The notes below the pieces were generated by a model. It saw nothing but the letters and a program-made list of their open reading frames with translations. It was not told the DNA's origin and made no database searches. Of a stretch of DNA of 64,000 nucleotides, positions 38,001 to 46,014 are shown piece by piece. Source of the stretch: Bin80 sp965208025 (lineage in GTDB: Bacteria; Bacteroidota; Rhodothermia; Rhodothermales; Bin80); NCBI GenBank assembly GCA_965208025.1, contig OZ242302.1, positions 1,240,001 to 1,304,000 of the forward strand, in the 5' to 3' direction. A program made the translations under genes and the position numbers. The first letter of the stretch is position 1. The number at the start of each line of letters is the position of its first letter.

Positions 38001-38066
38001 CGAGTTGCTACTGCACCCTGATAAGAAGAGCAAAAGGAAGAAAAGGTAAGCAGCTTTGATTTTCAT
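35025..38066 (-). CDS. SprE/PorW-like TPR lipoprotein with C-terminal SPOR domain
   Basis: A 1,013-residue outer-membrane lipoprotein. The signal peptide ends in a lipobox (LLFLSGC, Cys near residue 18, followed by Ser). The next stretch, FDNFSAYYNKYYNAERSLSEGI, resembles the opening of SprE/PorW, the lipoproteins that support type IX secretion and gliding in Bacteroidota. About 12 or more TPR-like repeats follow in the first 650 residues, then a disordered region rich in S, D and L, and finally a SPOR-like domain (GGYTIQINSYSDQVLAKEF to the end) that usually binds denuded peptidoglycan. Known SprE proteins do not usually end in SPOR, so the family link is an inference. Its ATG shares one base with the pyk stop (TGATG). 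Confidence 0.75.
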   Translation of the reverse strand: MKIKAAYLFFLLLFLSGCSSNSFLGSRFDNFSAYYNKYYNAERSLSEGIREFEKRLEEQPIDQDIFLSLFGRSEQASTQRKPFEDAITKSADILREHPKSKWVDDAIMVIGKAWFFTLNFVGAEEKFNDILELDSPLSEEANFWLARTLIASGAYEEASTHLQTLVSAENLSSRWGPQYRLALAELYVQSENWEEAAIELEAGLDGIRDRNLASRAQFLEGQVFEQLGQYSRAVNSYERVQQHKPFYELSYAAQFNAIRILAQHLDPEEAMRQLRRMERDDKNYDHRAELAYLRGRVLIALGYYNEALDQYDELLYDPTAGGASVRGRVHYALGTFYRDVYLDFPYAAAHFDTAAQTIKTSSGRQRSSNRMVSVEPRPSPGAITDSEDQAEKFGSFSEVLDQIVLMDSLLYLGTLDDSSFAEVVLELRRRRAKELEEMQRSMLQRRSEAAFRGNPGAVDDDDGFGTKTLVAGTEGEAGFLYHKDEVRMLQARQDFVLTWGDRPLAPNWRRIAAIESSQIGDPKEGGDDSENQVSLSTTMPVVDISDVPRTQEKFDAMLTKRANARYELANVLFLSMNQPDSASAWYRMVIEQDRDEEVTERAYYALAEVHRTLGDTLASNRLYERIISNYAESDLVDQAYARLGRQVPVRTTLDSLAQAENEYAEYLSKWREEASEEIIAGLYTLGMDWSTTPVAPRALYASSRAFLEWAAKDSMDVLGPLPISADPVQMEVAGFYSGLDSTSTAKDSLLSLPMVLGYIQTNYRESPQASQVGLMLNALQEEKRKRQATADSLQRAADSLATDSFAIADSLLDMEEDSLALEAMPDSLIQTVDEPTDSLQSVELSADSLRFAAPEDTLFVPNPSERSPELMSKLNMEINAETVTEIQNKPLVPVIPERMDRFEDESSDSLVLGEFVSDSDIGNHDLSQGGYTIQINSYSDQVLAKEFIVSFEDSHPDISHPLDIFDVIVDGRLEFRVGLGRFETVMDAESVIHQLSGQIPTDARIIQISDRNP

Positions 38067-39511
38067 CAATCTACGTAACTCACATGAACGAGATTGGTGC
38101 GTCCCTTCCGGGGTAGGGGCATTCCAGCACAGATCACAATCGTATCTCCACTTCGGATATACCCCTTGCTCACCAGCGTTTGCTGAACAAGCCGTACGCC
38201 GGCATCTGTATCACTCTGGAAGGGGATGTGGAACGCTTTTGTTCCCCATAAAAGCCCCACCTGCCCAATCACGTTCGGGGAGTCCGTGAATGCATAGACC
38301 GGCATTCGAGGACGGTGCCTTGCAAGCGCACGGGCCGTTGCCCCTGATGCCGTGAGACAGACCAAGGCGCGCGCTCCAACATTTTCGGCAAGCTCACACG
38401 CAGTTAAACTCACAGCATCGGTGACATCACTGAAATTCTCAATCGCATTCAACTCCTCTGGAAGACCGCGACTCTTTTCCGGTAGCGCATACCAGTGTTC
38501 TTCGGCTGACCGAACAATCTGATCCATGGACTCAACGACACGTGCAGGATGGTGACCTACGGCCGTTTCTCCACTAAGCATTACGGCATCTGTTCCATCA
38601 AGAACGGCGTTCGCCACATCACTCGCTTCCGCGCGAGTCGGAACATGATCTTCAATCATACTCTCCAGCATTTGGGTCGCAGTGATGACGGGTTTTCCAG
38701 CAACGAGGCACTTATGAATGATGGTTTTCTGCGCATGCGGAATGGAGGACATGGGCATTTCAATCCCCAAATCTCCCCGTGCAACCATGATGCCATCACT
38801 GACCGCCAAAATATTGTCAATGGATTCAAATGCTTCGGGTTTTTCAATCTTTGCAATGACGCCTGCCCGGTGACCGGCCGCCTTAAGGTGTTTACGCAGA
38901 TGGACGATATCCGTCTCATTTCGTACAAATGAGAGTGCGATCCAGTCCACATTCAGATCAACGCCGACCTTCAGATCGAGAAGATCCTTTTCGGTCAGTG
39001 CTGGGCCACTGGTACGCACATGGGGAAGATTGACTCCTTTACGTGATTTTAGGGGACCGCCTACATCCACTCTCGCGTGCACATCATCCCCGTCGATTGA
39101 TGTAACCGTCAGTGCAATCCTTCCATCATCAATTAAAATCTGCCCGCCTGTCGCAAGATCCACGGCGAGGGCATCATAACTGATATAAATATGGTGTTCC
39201 GAGGATATCTGCTCGGTTGAAGTGGATGCAGAGATAGTGACCTCAGCCCCGTCGTCCAACAAGACTGCTCCTTCGTGAACGGGTCCAACTCGGATCCGCG
39301 GTCCTTGAAGATCTTGCAAGATAGTGACTTGACGTTCTTGCTTTTCGGCTTCTTCACGAACCATTGCGACCACTCTTTGATGATCTTCGTGATCACCGTG
39401 CGAGAAATTCAAGCGAACCACATCAGTACCAGCCTGGATTAAGGCGGCAATTGTATCGGGATTACCTGAAGCAGGACCCAGCGTTGAAATGATTTTCGTA
39501 TGGCGGGGCAT
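38066..39511 (-). CDS. pyk: Pyruvate kinase
   Basis: Last step of glycolysis: phosphoenolpyruvate plus ADP to pyruvate plus ATP. The 481-residue protein has MPRHTKIISTLGPAS, RLNFSHGDHEDH, the catalytic region VIAKIEKPEAFES and VARGDLGIEMP, and the signature KPVITATQMLESMIEDHVPT. The C-terminal allosteric domain is present. The ATG at 39511 matches the family; upstream TTG/ATG codons at 39529/39526 would add a few residues. It is translationally coupled to the TPR lipoprotein, an unusual pairing. Confidence 0.96.
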   Translation of the reverse strand: MPRHTKIISTLGPASGNPDTIAALIQAGTDVVRLNFSHGDHEDHQRVVAMVREEAEKQERQVTILQDLQGPRIRVGPVHEGAVLLDDGAEVTISASTSTEQISSEHHIYISYDALAVDLATGGQILIDDGRIALTVTSIDGDDVHARVDVGGPLKSRKGVNLPHVRTSGPALTEKDLLDLKVGVDLNVDWIALSFVRNETDIVHLRKHLKAAGHRAGVIAKIEKPEAFESIDNILAVSDGIMVARGDLGIEMPMSSIPHAQKTIIHKCLVAGKPVITATQMLESMIEDHVPTRAEASDVANAVLDGTDAVMLSGETAVGHHPARVVESMDQIVRSAEEHWYALPEKSRGLPEELNAIENFSDVTDAVSLTACELAENVGARALVCLTASGATARALARHRPRMPVYAFTDSPNVIGQVGLLWGTKAFHIPFQSDTDAGVRLVQQTLVSKGYIRSGDTIVICAGMPLPRKGRTNLVHVSYVD

Positions 39512-39616
39512 AGAGAAAGAAATCATCAATGGTGTTGTTTAATTTTTATTTGTAATACATTCTGCGTATTTTCTTCAACCCCCCTGTACCCACTCTGCTT
39601 CCTATTTCAAATTCGA

Positions 39617-40741
39617 ATGTATCGTAAAATACTCTTTATCGTACTATTCTCGGTTTCTGTTCAAGTTCAAGCACAGCCGCACCGAGCGATTGAGTTTCCT
39701 GATGTGCCAGAATATCTCACGTTGGTGTGTGATTTGCACATGCACACTGTATTCTCCGACGGCAGTGTCTGGCCAAATATCCGAGTTGAAGAGGCGCACC
39801 GGGATGGATTGGACGCCATTGCGATTACTGATCATCTGGAATATCAGCCACATAGACATGACATTCCGAATCCTGATCGGAATCGGGCTTTTGAAGTAGC
39901 ACAGCGGGCAAATTCGGATCATCCCCTGATTGTCATTTCTGGTTCAGAAATTACGCGCGCCATGCCACCTGGACATCTGAATGCCATCTTTATCTCCGAT
40001 GCGAACGCATTGGTTGCCCCCCATGGGGAAGATCCCATAGATGTCATGGCACTGTTTGAAGAAGTCCAACGTCAGGGAGGATTTGCCTTTTGGAATCATC
40101 CTGCCTGGACTGCCCAGCGCTCCGATGGAATGGCAAAGCTTGAAGAGATTCACTCTACTCTGATGGATGCCGATCTGATTCATGGAATTGAGGTCGTAAA
40201 TGAATTCACCTATTCGGATGAAGCGCTACAGATTGCCTTAGACCATAACCTTGCGATTCTGGGCACGAGTGATATTCATGGGCTGATTGATTGGGACTAT
40301 GAAATCGCTAAGGGAGGGCACCGACCCGTTACACTGGTATTTGCAGAGGAGAAGACCGAAGAGAGTATTCATGAGGGATTGCGGGCAAGACGATCAGTTG
40401 CATGGCACCAGAATACACTGGTTGGGCGCGAATCTGAACTCTTGCCTCTCCTCTACTCATCGATCACCATAGAGAATACTCAGTTCCGACCACGAACCTC
40501 GGTGCTAATGGTGGAACTCCGAAATCATTCGGATGCTCGCTTTTTACTCCAAAATACTTCAGACTTCTCATTTCACAAACATGCGGACATAGTGGAGGTT
40601 TCGCCTCATGCACTGACCGAACTTGCATTGAAGACAGCGGGAAAAGAATCACCTTATCTCATTACCTTTGAAGTCTTAAATGCAGTTACTGCCCCTAACA
40701 CGCATCCCATAATCACATTCACCATTGAGACGAATTCATAG
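39617..40741 (+). CDS. Secreted PHP-domain phosphoesterase-like protein
   Basis: 374 residues from the ATG at 39617, with a clear signal peptide (KILFIVLFSVSVQVQAQ). The PHP metal ligands are visible in order: DLHMHTVFSDG, AITDHLEY, ISGSEITRA, FWNHPAW and LGTSDIHG. PHP enzymes hydrolyse phosphoester bonds, for instance in histidinol phosphate or nucleotides. The exported location suggests a nutrient-scavenging role, but the substrate is unknown. Divergent from pyk. Confidence 0.85.
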   Translation: MYRKILFIVLFSVSVQVQAQPHRAIEFPDVPEYLTLVCDLHMHTVFSDGSVWPNIRVEEAHRDGLDAIAITDHLEYQPHRHDIPNPDRNRAFEVAQRANSDHPLIVISGSEITRAMPPGHLNAIFISDANALVAPHGEDPIDVMALFEEVQRQGGFAFWNHPAWTAQRSDGMAKLEEIHSTLMDADLIHGIEVVNEFTYSDEALQIALDHNLAILGTSDIHGLIDWDYEIAKGGHRPVTLVFAEEKTEESIHEGLRARRSVAWHQNTLVGRESELLPLLYSSITIENTQFRPRTSVLMVELRNHSDARFLLQNTSDFSFHKHADIVEVSPHALTELALKTAGKESPYLITFEVLNAVTAPNTHPIITFTIETNS

Positions 40742-40808
40742 AAAATCATCATGTTCATCCTGAATTGATTGTGGCTCCATACATTACTCGTTCATCCCTT
40801 GATACATC

Positions 40809-41234
40809 ATGAAGCGTTCCCCCTTATTTATACTTCTATTCGCAGGCTGTGTGACGACTCTTGACCTGTCCACGGAAGAACGTTCCCGTACGTACAATTT
40901 CAACCACGATTACGTCTTTGATGCGACCATCAGGATGCTCTCTCAACGAGGATTTCCCATCTCCAAAGTCACAAAAAACGAGGGGACCATTGCCACCGAT
41001 TTCCGTTATCAGGACGGAAATTCACTTGCCCATCTGTCGGATGCCCCCACTCGAGTTAGAGTATTTGCAGTCATCCGTATTGCCCCGAATGGCACACGAG
41101 TTCTCCTAGCTCTAGACCTTCAGGAGTTGTCCGAAGGCGGGAATCAAGGCTATCAACCCATCCTACTGACCCAGAGTGATGCCGAGGAATACTATGATGA
41201 TTTTTTTGAAACACTGGAGCGATACTTGAACTAA
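40809..41234 (+). CDS. Small lipoprotein of unknown function
   Basis: 141 residues with a lipobox (FILLFAGC, Cys at 14). The mature part has an alpha/beta pattern (NFNHDYVFDATIRMLSQRGFPISKV, then beta-strands TIATDFRYQD and VRVFAVIRIAPNGTRVLLALDLQ) that recalls BamC/NlpB-like or DUF-type lipoproteins. No enzyme motif is seen. It lies 67 bases after the PHP gene and may be in its operon. Confidence 0.7.
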   Translation: MKRSPLFILLFAGCVTTLDLSTEERSRTYNFNHDYVFDATIRMLSQRGFPISKVTKNEGTIATDFRYQDGNSLAHLSDAPTRVRVFAVIRIAPNGTRVLLALDLQELSEGGNQGYQPILLTQSDAEEYYDDFFETLERYLN

Positions 41235-41247
41235 ACGATCGGCCATC

Positions 41248-42609
41248 TCAGATCCAAGGACCTGTGATCGCCAAGGTGAGTCCGTCATGTTGAATATTGA
41301 CAAAGAGGGTGGTTCCGTCTGGCGAAAATGTAGCCCCTGCAAGTTCAGAGTCACTTACGGCATTACGACCAAACTTGTAGATGTCTCCTTCGGGGGTAAC
41401 GCCAACCAAGAACTGCTCATTGGATCCATCTTCGCACACAATCAGGTCTCCCCATGGGGTGACCGTTAGATTGTCTGCATTCTCAATCAGACCTGGATCA
41501 TTTGGTTCAATGAACAACTCGAGACGGTTCTCGACGGGATCTAAGCGCCAGATCTGCCCACATTTGGCACTCCCGCCATTGGTACATGCAAAATAGATAG
41601 AATCATTCCCATACCACATCCCCTCTCCACGAGCAAATCTCGCAGCTCCCTGATCAAACCCTCTTAATCGCAAGTCATCCAGAGGGGACTCAATCTCGTC
41701 TAAATCAATCCAATGAATATCAAATACCGACCCAACCTTTACCGACTGGGAATCCCAATTACGAGTATCTAAACTTGGGCTTCCGTCCACCACGAGTGCC
41801 TGCAATCGGCCTCCAGATTCCAAACGATCGGGATCGTTGGGGATAAACCTGTAAATGAGGCTGTCATGCGCATCCTCTGTTTGATAAATGATGTTGGTTG
41901 CTGGATCAACCGCCACGGCCTCATGATTGAAACGTCCCATGGCGCGGAGCGGAATCGGTTGCGCAATCTGGGGGGTCACACTTGCGGGAACTTGAAACAC
42001 ATAGCCATGGTCTTTCGCAAATCCATCCCCCGCGAGAGTCGTAATTTCCTCACAGGTGATCCAGGTATTCCAGGGAGTTGGGCCGCCTGCACAGTTACGA
42101 AGGGTGCCAGCTAAACTCAGGTATTGAGACCTGAGCTGCTGCGAAGCGGTGTCAAAGACAAAGGTCGTGGTTCCACCAAGAGCAGGTCTTCCCTCGGTTC
42201 CAGCATCATAGAGCAAATCAGGAGATATCCTATCCAAGAGTTCATTCTTTGGGCCAAACGGTCCCATGCTTAGATCCGCATTCGGGTTGACTTCATGATT
42301 TCGAATCACGATTGTTTCGCCGGATGGAGCGGTAAATGTTGCCATTCCGTCGGCAGCACCGGGTACATAGAATCCATCATCCATCGGATCTCCCATTTGA
42401 GACACAATTTGGTAACTAAAATTTTTAGGTAAATCCATAATCCCATCTGGATCTGGAACTAAGGGCCCAAATCTATCTTGCACCTGATCTGCAAAGCTTC
42501 GGCATCCAACCAAAGAATGGAGTCCGATAAATCCGAGTGCGAATGCACCTGAGGTTTCAAGAAACTGGCGTCGAGAAGAAACGGAACTCTTATTTTTGGG
42601 AGATTGCAT
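41248..42609 (-). CDS. PhoX-like (DUF839) Tat-exported protein
   Basis: 453 residues. The Tat signal SSRRQFLETSGAFALGF is at the N-terminus, followed by a Cys (VGC) that could be lipidated. The body is a beta-propeller of the PhoX/DUF839 type: IVIRNHEVNPNADL, GGTTTFVFDT, CAGGPTPWNTWITCEEI, GRFNHEAVAVDPATN and DNLTVTPWGDLIVCEDG. PhoX enzymes are calcium- and iron-dependent alkaline phosphatases; Cys/Glu residues of the metal centre appear to be present (CAGG..., CEE), but activity is not proven. Confidence 0.87.
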   Translation of the reverse strand: MQSPKNKSSVSSRRQFLETSGAFALGFIGLHSLVGCRSFADQVQDRFGPLVPDPDGIMDLPKNFSYQIVSQMGDPMDDGFYVPGAADGMATFTAPSGETIVIRNHEVNPNADLSMGPFGPKNELLDRISPDLLYDAGTEGRPALGGTTTFVFDTASQQLRSQYLSLAGTLRNCAGGPTPWNTWITCEEITTLAGDGFAKDHGYVFQVPASVTPQIAQPIPLRAMGRFNHEAVAVDPATNIIYQTEDAHDSLIYRFIPNDPDRLESGGRLQALVVDGSPSLDTRNWDSQSVKVGSVFDIHWIDLDEIESPLDDLRLRGFDQGAARFARGEGMWYGNDSIYFACTNGGSAKCGQIWRLDPVENRLELFIEPNDPGLIENADNLTVTPWGDLIVCEDGSNEQFLVGVTPEGDIYKFGRNAVSDSELAGATFSPDGTTLFVNIQHDGLTLAITGPWI

Positions 42610-43289
42610 CGCAGTATGTAACAGTTTTTTTGACTAAAGTATGTTCAATAAAGAGAAACTAAAGTACTTCATAGCCGACCTTTTCCACCTTACCCTTCGG
42701 AGCACCAAGGCAAGCGAGTGTGACGCTTGAATGGTCACTTGAATTGATGAGTTGGATGGAGAATTTCGCCGCACAGGTCTTCATGATTCTCCATTTTTAA
42801 CCCGTACCCCGATGAATGTTTGTGGCAGCTTAGCCATGTCAACCCGCTATTCTGGCCACATTTTTGGAAAAATGTTGCTTCATTGAGAGAAGATGCTTCC
42901 CTTAACCAAGGGCTTGACTCAAACGTTCATTTCGGCCTGAAAACTCCATCTACATGCGCTCCCTCCCGAGTGTCAATCGGATGCAATGGCATTGATTGGC
43001 CAGATCAAGTCGTCTTGAATTTGGATCGGCCGTGAGCATTACCACGCATATGGCGTGAGTGCTTCACATTTCGCACGCCTCGAATGGATGCAGTCTGATG
43101 AAAAACTAAGTTTTTGTCATGAACTTTGAGGATTGAACCAGAAAACCATAATTCAGACTTGAGAAATGCCCTTTGGTATCGATCGTTATAGAGATGTACG
43201 AACCCTGGGTCAACGTAATGTAGAAATATGCGTTCCTGTACTCGAGAACATGTTTGACTCATGATCATCTCATCAGCATGTCCCGCGCA
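42610..43289. other. Intergenic region upstream of the ISL3 element
   Basis: About 680 bp between the PhoX-like gene and the insertion. Two short open frames (42820-43035 plus and 43005-43268 minus) overlap each other and show no domain, signal or codon pattern that would support a gene. Nothing else was recognised. Confidence 0.4.
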
Positions 43290-43297
43290 ATGCTTTT
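43290..43297 (+). repeat. Target-site duplication of the ISL3 element, left
   Basis: ATGCTTTT directly outside the left terminal repeat; the same eight bases occur at 44580-44587 outside the right one. Eight bases is the size expected for ISL3. Confidence 0.9.
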
Positions 43298-44579
43298 GGT
43301 TCTACCACAATTTGTGTGGAATGAGTATATTTCGGCGAACTAAACCTACTCAATTTCATGTCAAATTTCATAGATTTATTTATGCGCTACACTCTGGATC
43401 TCACTCCTGAGTGGCAGCTTGACCGAATCACTTTGGATCCAACGTCTCACCGGATTGATGTATATCTTCGCCATTCGGGAGAGAATCTTGTTTGTCCAGA
43501 AACGGGGGAATCTGGGACGTTGTATGACCACCGCAAGGAGCGTTCGTGGCGTCATATTGACTGGTGTCAATCCAAGAGTTATATCCACTGTCGTATCCCT
43601 CGGGTCAAGTCTTCAAAGGGAATCAAGACGATTAAGCTTCCTTGGGCAGATTCATCCAGTCGTGTAACCTATGCCTTTGAGCGCGCTGCGATTGATCTGT
43701 TGAAAGCAACCAAAAATCAAACCAGCACCGCCAAGCTTCTACGGTGTGGATTTAACCAACTGAATCGGATCATGCATCGTAGTGTAGAGCGCGGATTAGC
43801 ACGTAGGGATCTGGGAGAGATCCCCCATATCGGTGTGGATGAGAAAGCACTCAAACGGGGGCATGTCTATGGGACCGTGGTAACAGATTCCACACGGGGG
43901 ATTGTCCTTGATGTGGGGGAGGGAAAGACCAAAGAAGGCGCTATAGTGCTGTTTGAGCGTGTGTTTGAGGGAATGAAGGAGAAGGTCGTAACGGTGACGA
44001 CGGACATGTTAAAGGCGTTTATTCGCGCCGTTGAACGAGTCTTTCCGAACGCAACCTTGATTCATGATCGGTTTCATCTGATTCAGGATCTGAACAAAGC
44101 AATCAATCAGGTGCGCAGACGGGAAGTGAAGAGCCATCCCGAGTTGAAAGGGACGCGTTATGTGCTTTTGAAGAACGAAAAGAACCGTACGGCCAAGCAA
44201 GACGAGATCTTCAAAGTCGTTCAAGAAGCCAACTTGGAAGTCAGTCACGCCTGGCGGGTACGCGAAGAGTTTAAAGGGATCTTTGAGTGTAGTTCCTTCG
44301 CCGAAGCAAAGAGGTATTTTGATCTCTGGCTAAAGAGTGTTGAGCAGATGGGCGTCAGGGAAGTCACCAAGGTGGGGGAAAGGTTTCAGCGACATTTTGA
44401 TGGCGTCTGTAATGCACTTTCCCACTCACAATCCAACGCCAAGGCAGAACGCATTAACGGCAAAATTCAAGAAATCAAAACGGTCGGGAGAGGATACCGA
44501 ACGTTTGAAAAATTCAGAAGTGCGATTCTATTCTTCTGTGGAGGCTTAGACCTCTATCCACAAGGTTCGGGGTAGAACC
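43298..44579 (+). mobile_element. ISL3-family insertion sequence (1,282 bp)
   Basis: Bounded by imperfect terminal inverted repeats of 23 bases (17 matches), both beginning GGTTCTACC: 43298-43320 on the left and the reverse of 44557-44579 on the right. Eight-base direct repeats (ATGCTTTT) flank it. It holds one intact transposase gene whose stop lies inside the right repeat. Sharp ends and an unbroken gene suggest a recent insertion. Confidence 0.92.
43358..44575 (+). CDS. ISL3-family transposase
   Basis: 405 residues. The N-terminal zinc-finger-like part (LVCPETGESGTLYDHRKERSWRHIDW) and a helix-turn-helix precede the DDE domain: Asp in IPHIGVDEKALKRGH, Asp in VTVTTDMLKAF, and Glu in HSQSNAKAERINGKIQEIK. 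The end, RTFEKFRSAILFFCGGL, is the ISL3 C-terminal signature. Full length with all catalytic acids, so probably active. The TAG at 44573-44575 is inside the terminal repeat. Confidence 0.95.
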   Translation: MSNFIDLFMRYTLDLTPEWQLDRITLDPTSHRIDVYLRHSGENLVCPETGESGTLYDHRKERSWRHIDWCQSKSYIHCRIPRVKSSKGIKTIKLPWADSSSRVTYAFERAAIDLLKATKNQTSTAKLLRCGFNQLNRIMHRSVERGLARRDLGEIPHIGVDEKALKRGHVYGTVVTDSTRGIVLDVGEGKTKEGAIVLFERVFEGMKEKVVTVTTDMLKAFIRAVERVFPNATLIHDRFHLIQDLNKAINQVRRREVKSHPELKGTRYVLLKNEKNRTAKQDEIFKVVQEANLEVSHAWRVREEFKGIFECSSFAEAKRYFDLWLKSVEQMGVREVTKVGERFQRHFDGVCNALSHSQSNAKAERINGKIQEIKTVGRGYRTFEKFRSAILFFCGGLDLYPQGSG

Positions 44580-44587
44580 ATGCTTTT
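44580..44587 (+). repeat. Target-site duplication of the ISL3 element, right
   Basis: ATGCTTTT. Its last five bases (CTTTT, 44583-44587) are also the first five of the neighbouring transposon's target duplication CTTTTATT (44583-44590), so both elements used the same short A/T-rich site. Confidence 0.9.
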
Positions 44588-44590
44588 ATT

Positions 44591-44612
44591 GGGAATTATA
44601 TACGTGAGTAAC
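44591..44612 (+). repeat. Left terminal inverted repeat of the transposon
   Basis: Starts GGGAATTATATACG and ends GAGTAAC. It is the exact reverse complement of 48689-48710. The next bases differ (CCGCAAG versus ACATAAT), which sets the repeat length at 22. Confidence 0.92.
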
Positions 44613-44753
44613 CCGCAAGTTTAGGAGCGCAGAGACCTGTCAAGTCTTTCCAAAAAATCCCTCAAATGATCAGGGGATTGTGGCAGGTCTAATCGGTTTG
44701 GCACGAAATACAAAAAACTTACCGTATATTCGACGGTGCATCCTTCAATATCT

Positions 44754-45222
44754 ATGCGCAGAATAATCATCGGGGCGTTCATGCTCGCTTGTGTCAACGT
44801 GCAGGCGCAGGATGCCGAAGATGAACAAGACAGGTTTGAACTTTACACGGCTTGTGCACCAGTACATCTTTTTGTCGGATACGAAAAAAGAAGACGCGGA
44901 TGAGCTTCGGTTAAATGAAAGCACTATTGCCACTACTGTACGTAGTCGGCTCCGGGCTGCCCGCATTTATAGTAGTTCCGAATCCCTACCCGTATTAGCA
45001 GTGAACGTAGGTATAATAAAACAGGCGTTTTCAATAGAACTTAATCTTGTCCAGTCGCTTTGGAATCCTATCACCGAATCCTACGGGTTCGCTATAACTT
45101 GGAATAGTGGTAATCACGGGGCTCACGGATACGAAGGGACATACGTCCTTCAAATAGTCGGCCAATACATAGACCAATTTATAGACGAGTACCTTGCCGT
45201 CAATGAATCCGCTTGCGAATAG
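44754..45222 (+). pseudogene. Secreted passenger protein, frameshifted
   Basis: The frame from the ATG at 44754 gives a signal peptide (MRRIIIGAFMLACVNVQAQ) and FELYTACAPVHLFV, then stops at 44901-44903. From about 44870 the +1 frame continues smoothly as SDTKKEDADELRLNEST, RLRAARIY and so on to VNESACE (stop 45220-45222). One extra base within 44866-44878 (CTTTTTGTCGG) explains the break. The joined product would be about 155 residues, exported, of no family I can name. It is the leftmost gene of the transposon. It may be a real mutation or a sequence error in a T-run. Confidence 0.65.
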
Positions 45223-45285
45223 CAAAGGACTTGGTTGGGGTGGATGGTTGGGAAGCGGTTGAAGTATAAAGACTTGATTGCCTGA

Positions 45286-45783
45286 TCACGGGGCTTCTAG
45301 ACCCTTCATTTTCAGCAACTTATCCCTAAGTTCAATCCCGAATACGCTTTGGACATTCTCTTTGGGGACCCCATTGGAATAGGCATATTCAAGAATTGAT
45401 TTAAGTTCGTTATCGGCATAGTTCTCATCCCTGCTTGCGTACACGAAACAAAATTCTTGAATATTGTATGCTTCCTTATCTGCAACTTCATTTTTGAGGA
45501 TTTCAGCAGTCTTTTCTGCCCAATCAGTTGCATTTAATTTTTTGGCTACTTCTTGGCCTTGTTCAGTGAGACGGAGAGGACTCTCTCCTTCTATGAAACC
45601 GGGTCCTAACCGAGAGAATATCTTAAGAATATTGTTATTAATCTCCCGAATGTCATTTTTAATTTCTTGGATAGTCTCTTTGAAGTCTTTTTGTTTCGTA
45701 TTGATAGAACCTATCCATATTCCTGCACTAACAAGGGAACCAGCAAGAGCAATCGCTGTAGCTAACGGCAGCCAGTCAGGCAT
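45286..45783 (-). CDS. Membrane-anchored coiled-coil passenger protein
   Basis: 165 residues. One N-terminal membrane segment (LPLATAIALAGSLVSAGIWIGSI) is followed by a coiled coil (FKETIQEIKNDIREINNNIL) and a soluble domain containing LTEQGQEVAKKLNA and EFCFVYASRDENYADNELKSILEYAYSNG. No catalytic motif is visible. It lies inside the transposon, so it is a passenger whose benefit to the host is unknown. The A/T-rich codon use differs from the ribosomal genes. Confidence 0.7.
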   Translation of the reverse strand: MPDWLPLATAIALAGSLVSAGIWIGSINTKQKDFKETIQEIKNDIREINNNILKIFSRLGPGFIEGESPLRLTEQGQEVAKKLNATDWAEKTAEILKNEVADKEAYNIQEFCFVYASRDENYADNELKSILEYAYSNGVPKENVQSVFGIELRDKLLKMKGLEAP

Positions 45784-46014
45784 TATAGTTACTAATCAAG
45801 TTCAAGGTTATGTGAAAACCAGCTAGCAATCCCGCTATAATCTACACATTGGACTGCTAGCAACGCTTAATACTCCTTAATTCAAATCGGGTGCTCACCG
45901 CGCGAGAAAAGGCGGTTTGGGAGCTTGTAGGCTGGGCATGGTATTGGTTCTCATTGGTCAGGGTTGTGATTAGTATACGAATAATTTTTCGATTTGTTAG
46001 GAAACTTTTTCTAA

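Noticed and set aside
42820..43268. Two small overlapping open frames on opposite strands before the ISL3 element
   Set aside because: No signal, domain or ribosome-binding site, and they overlap each other.
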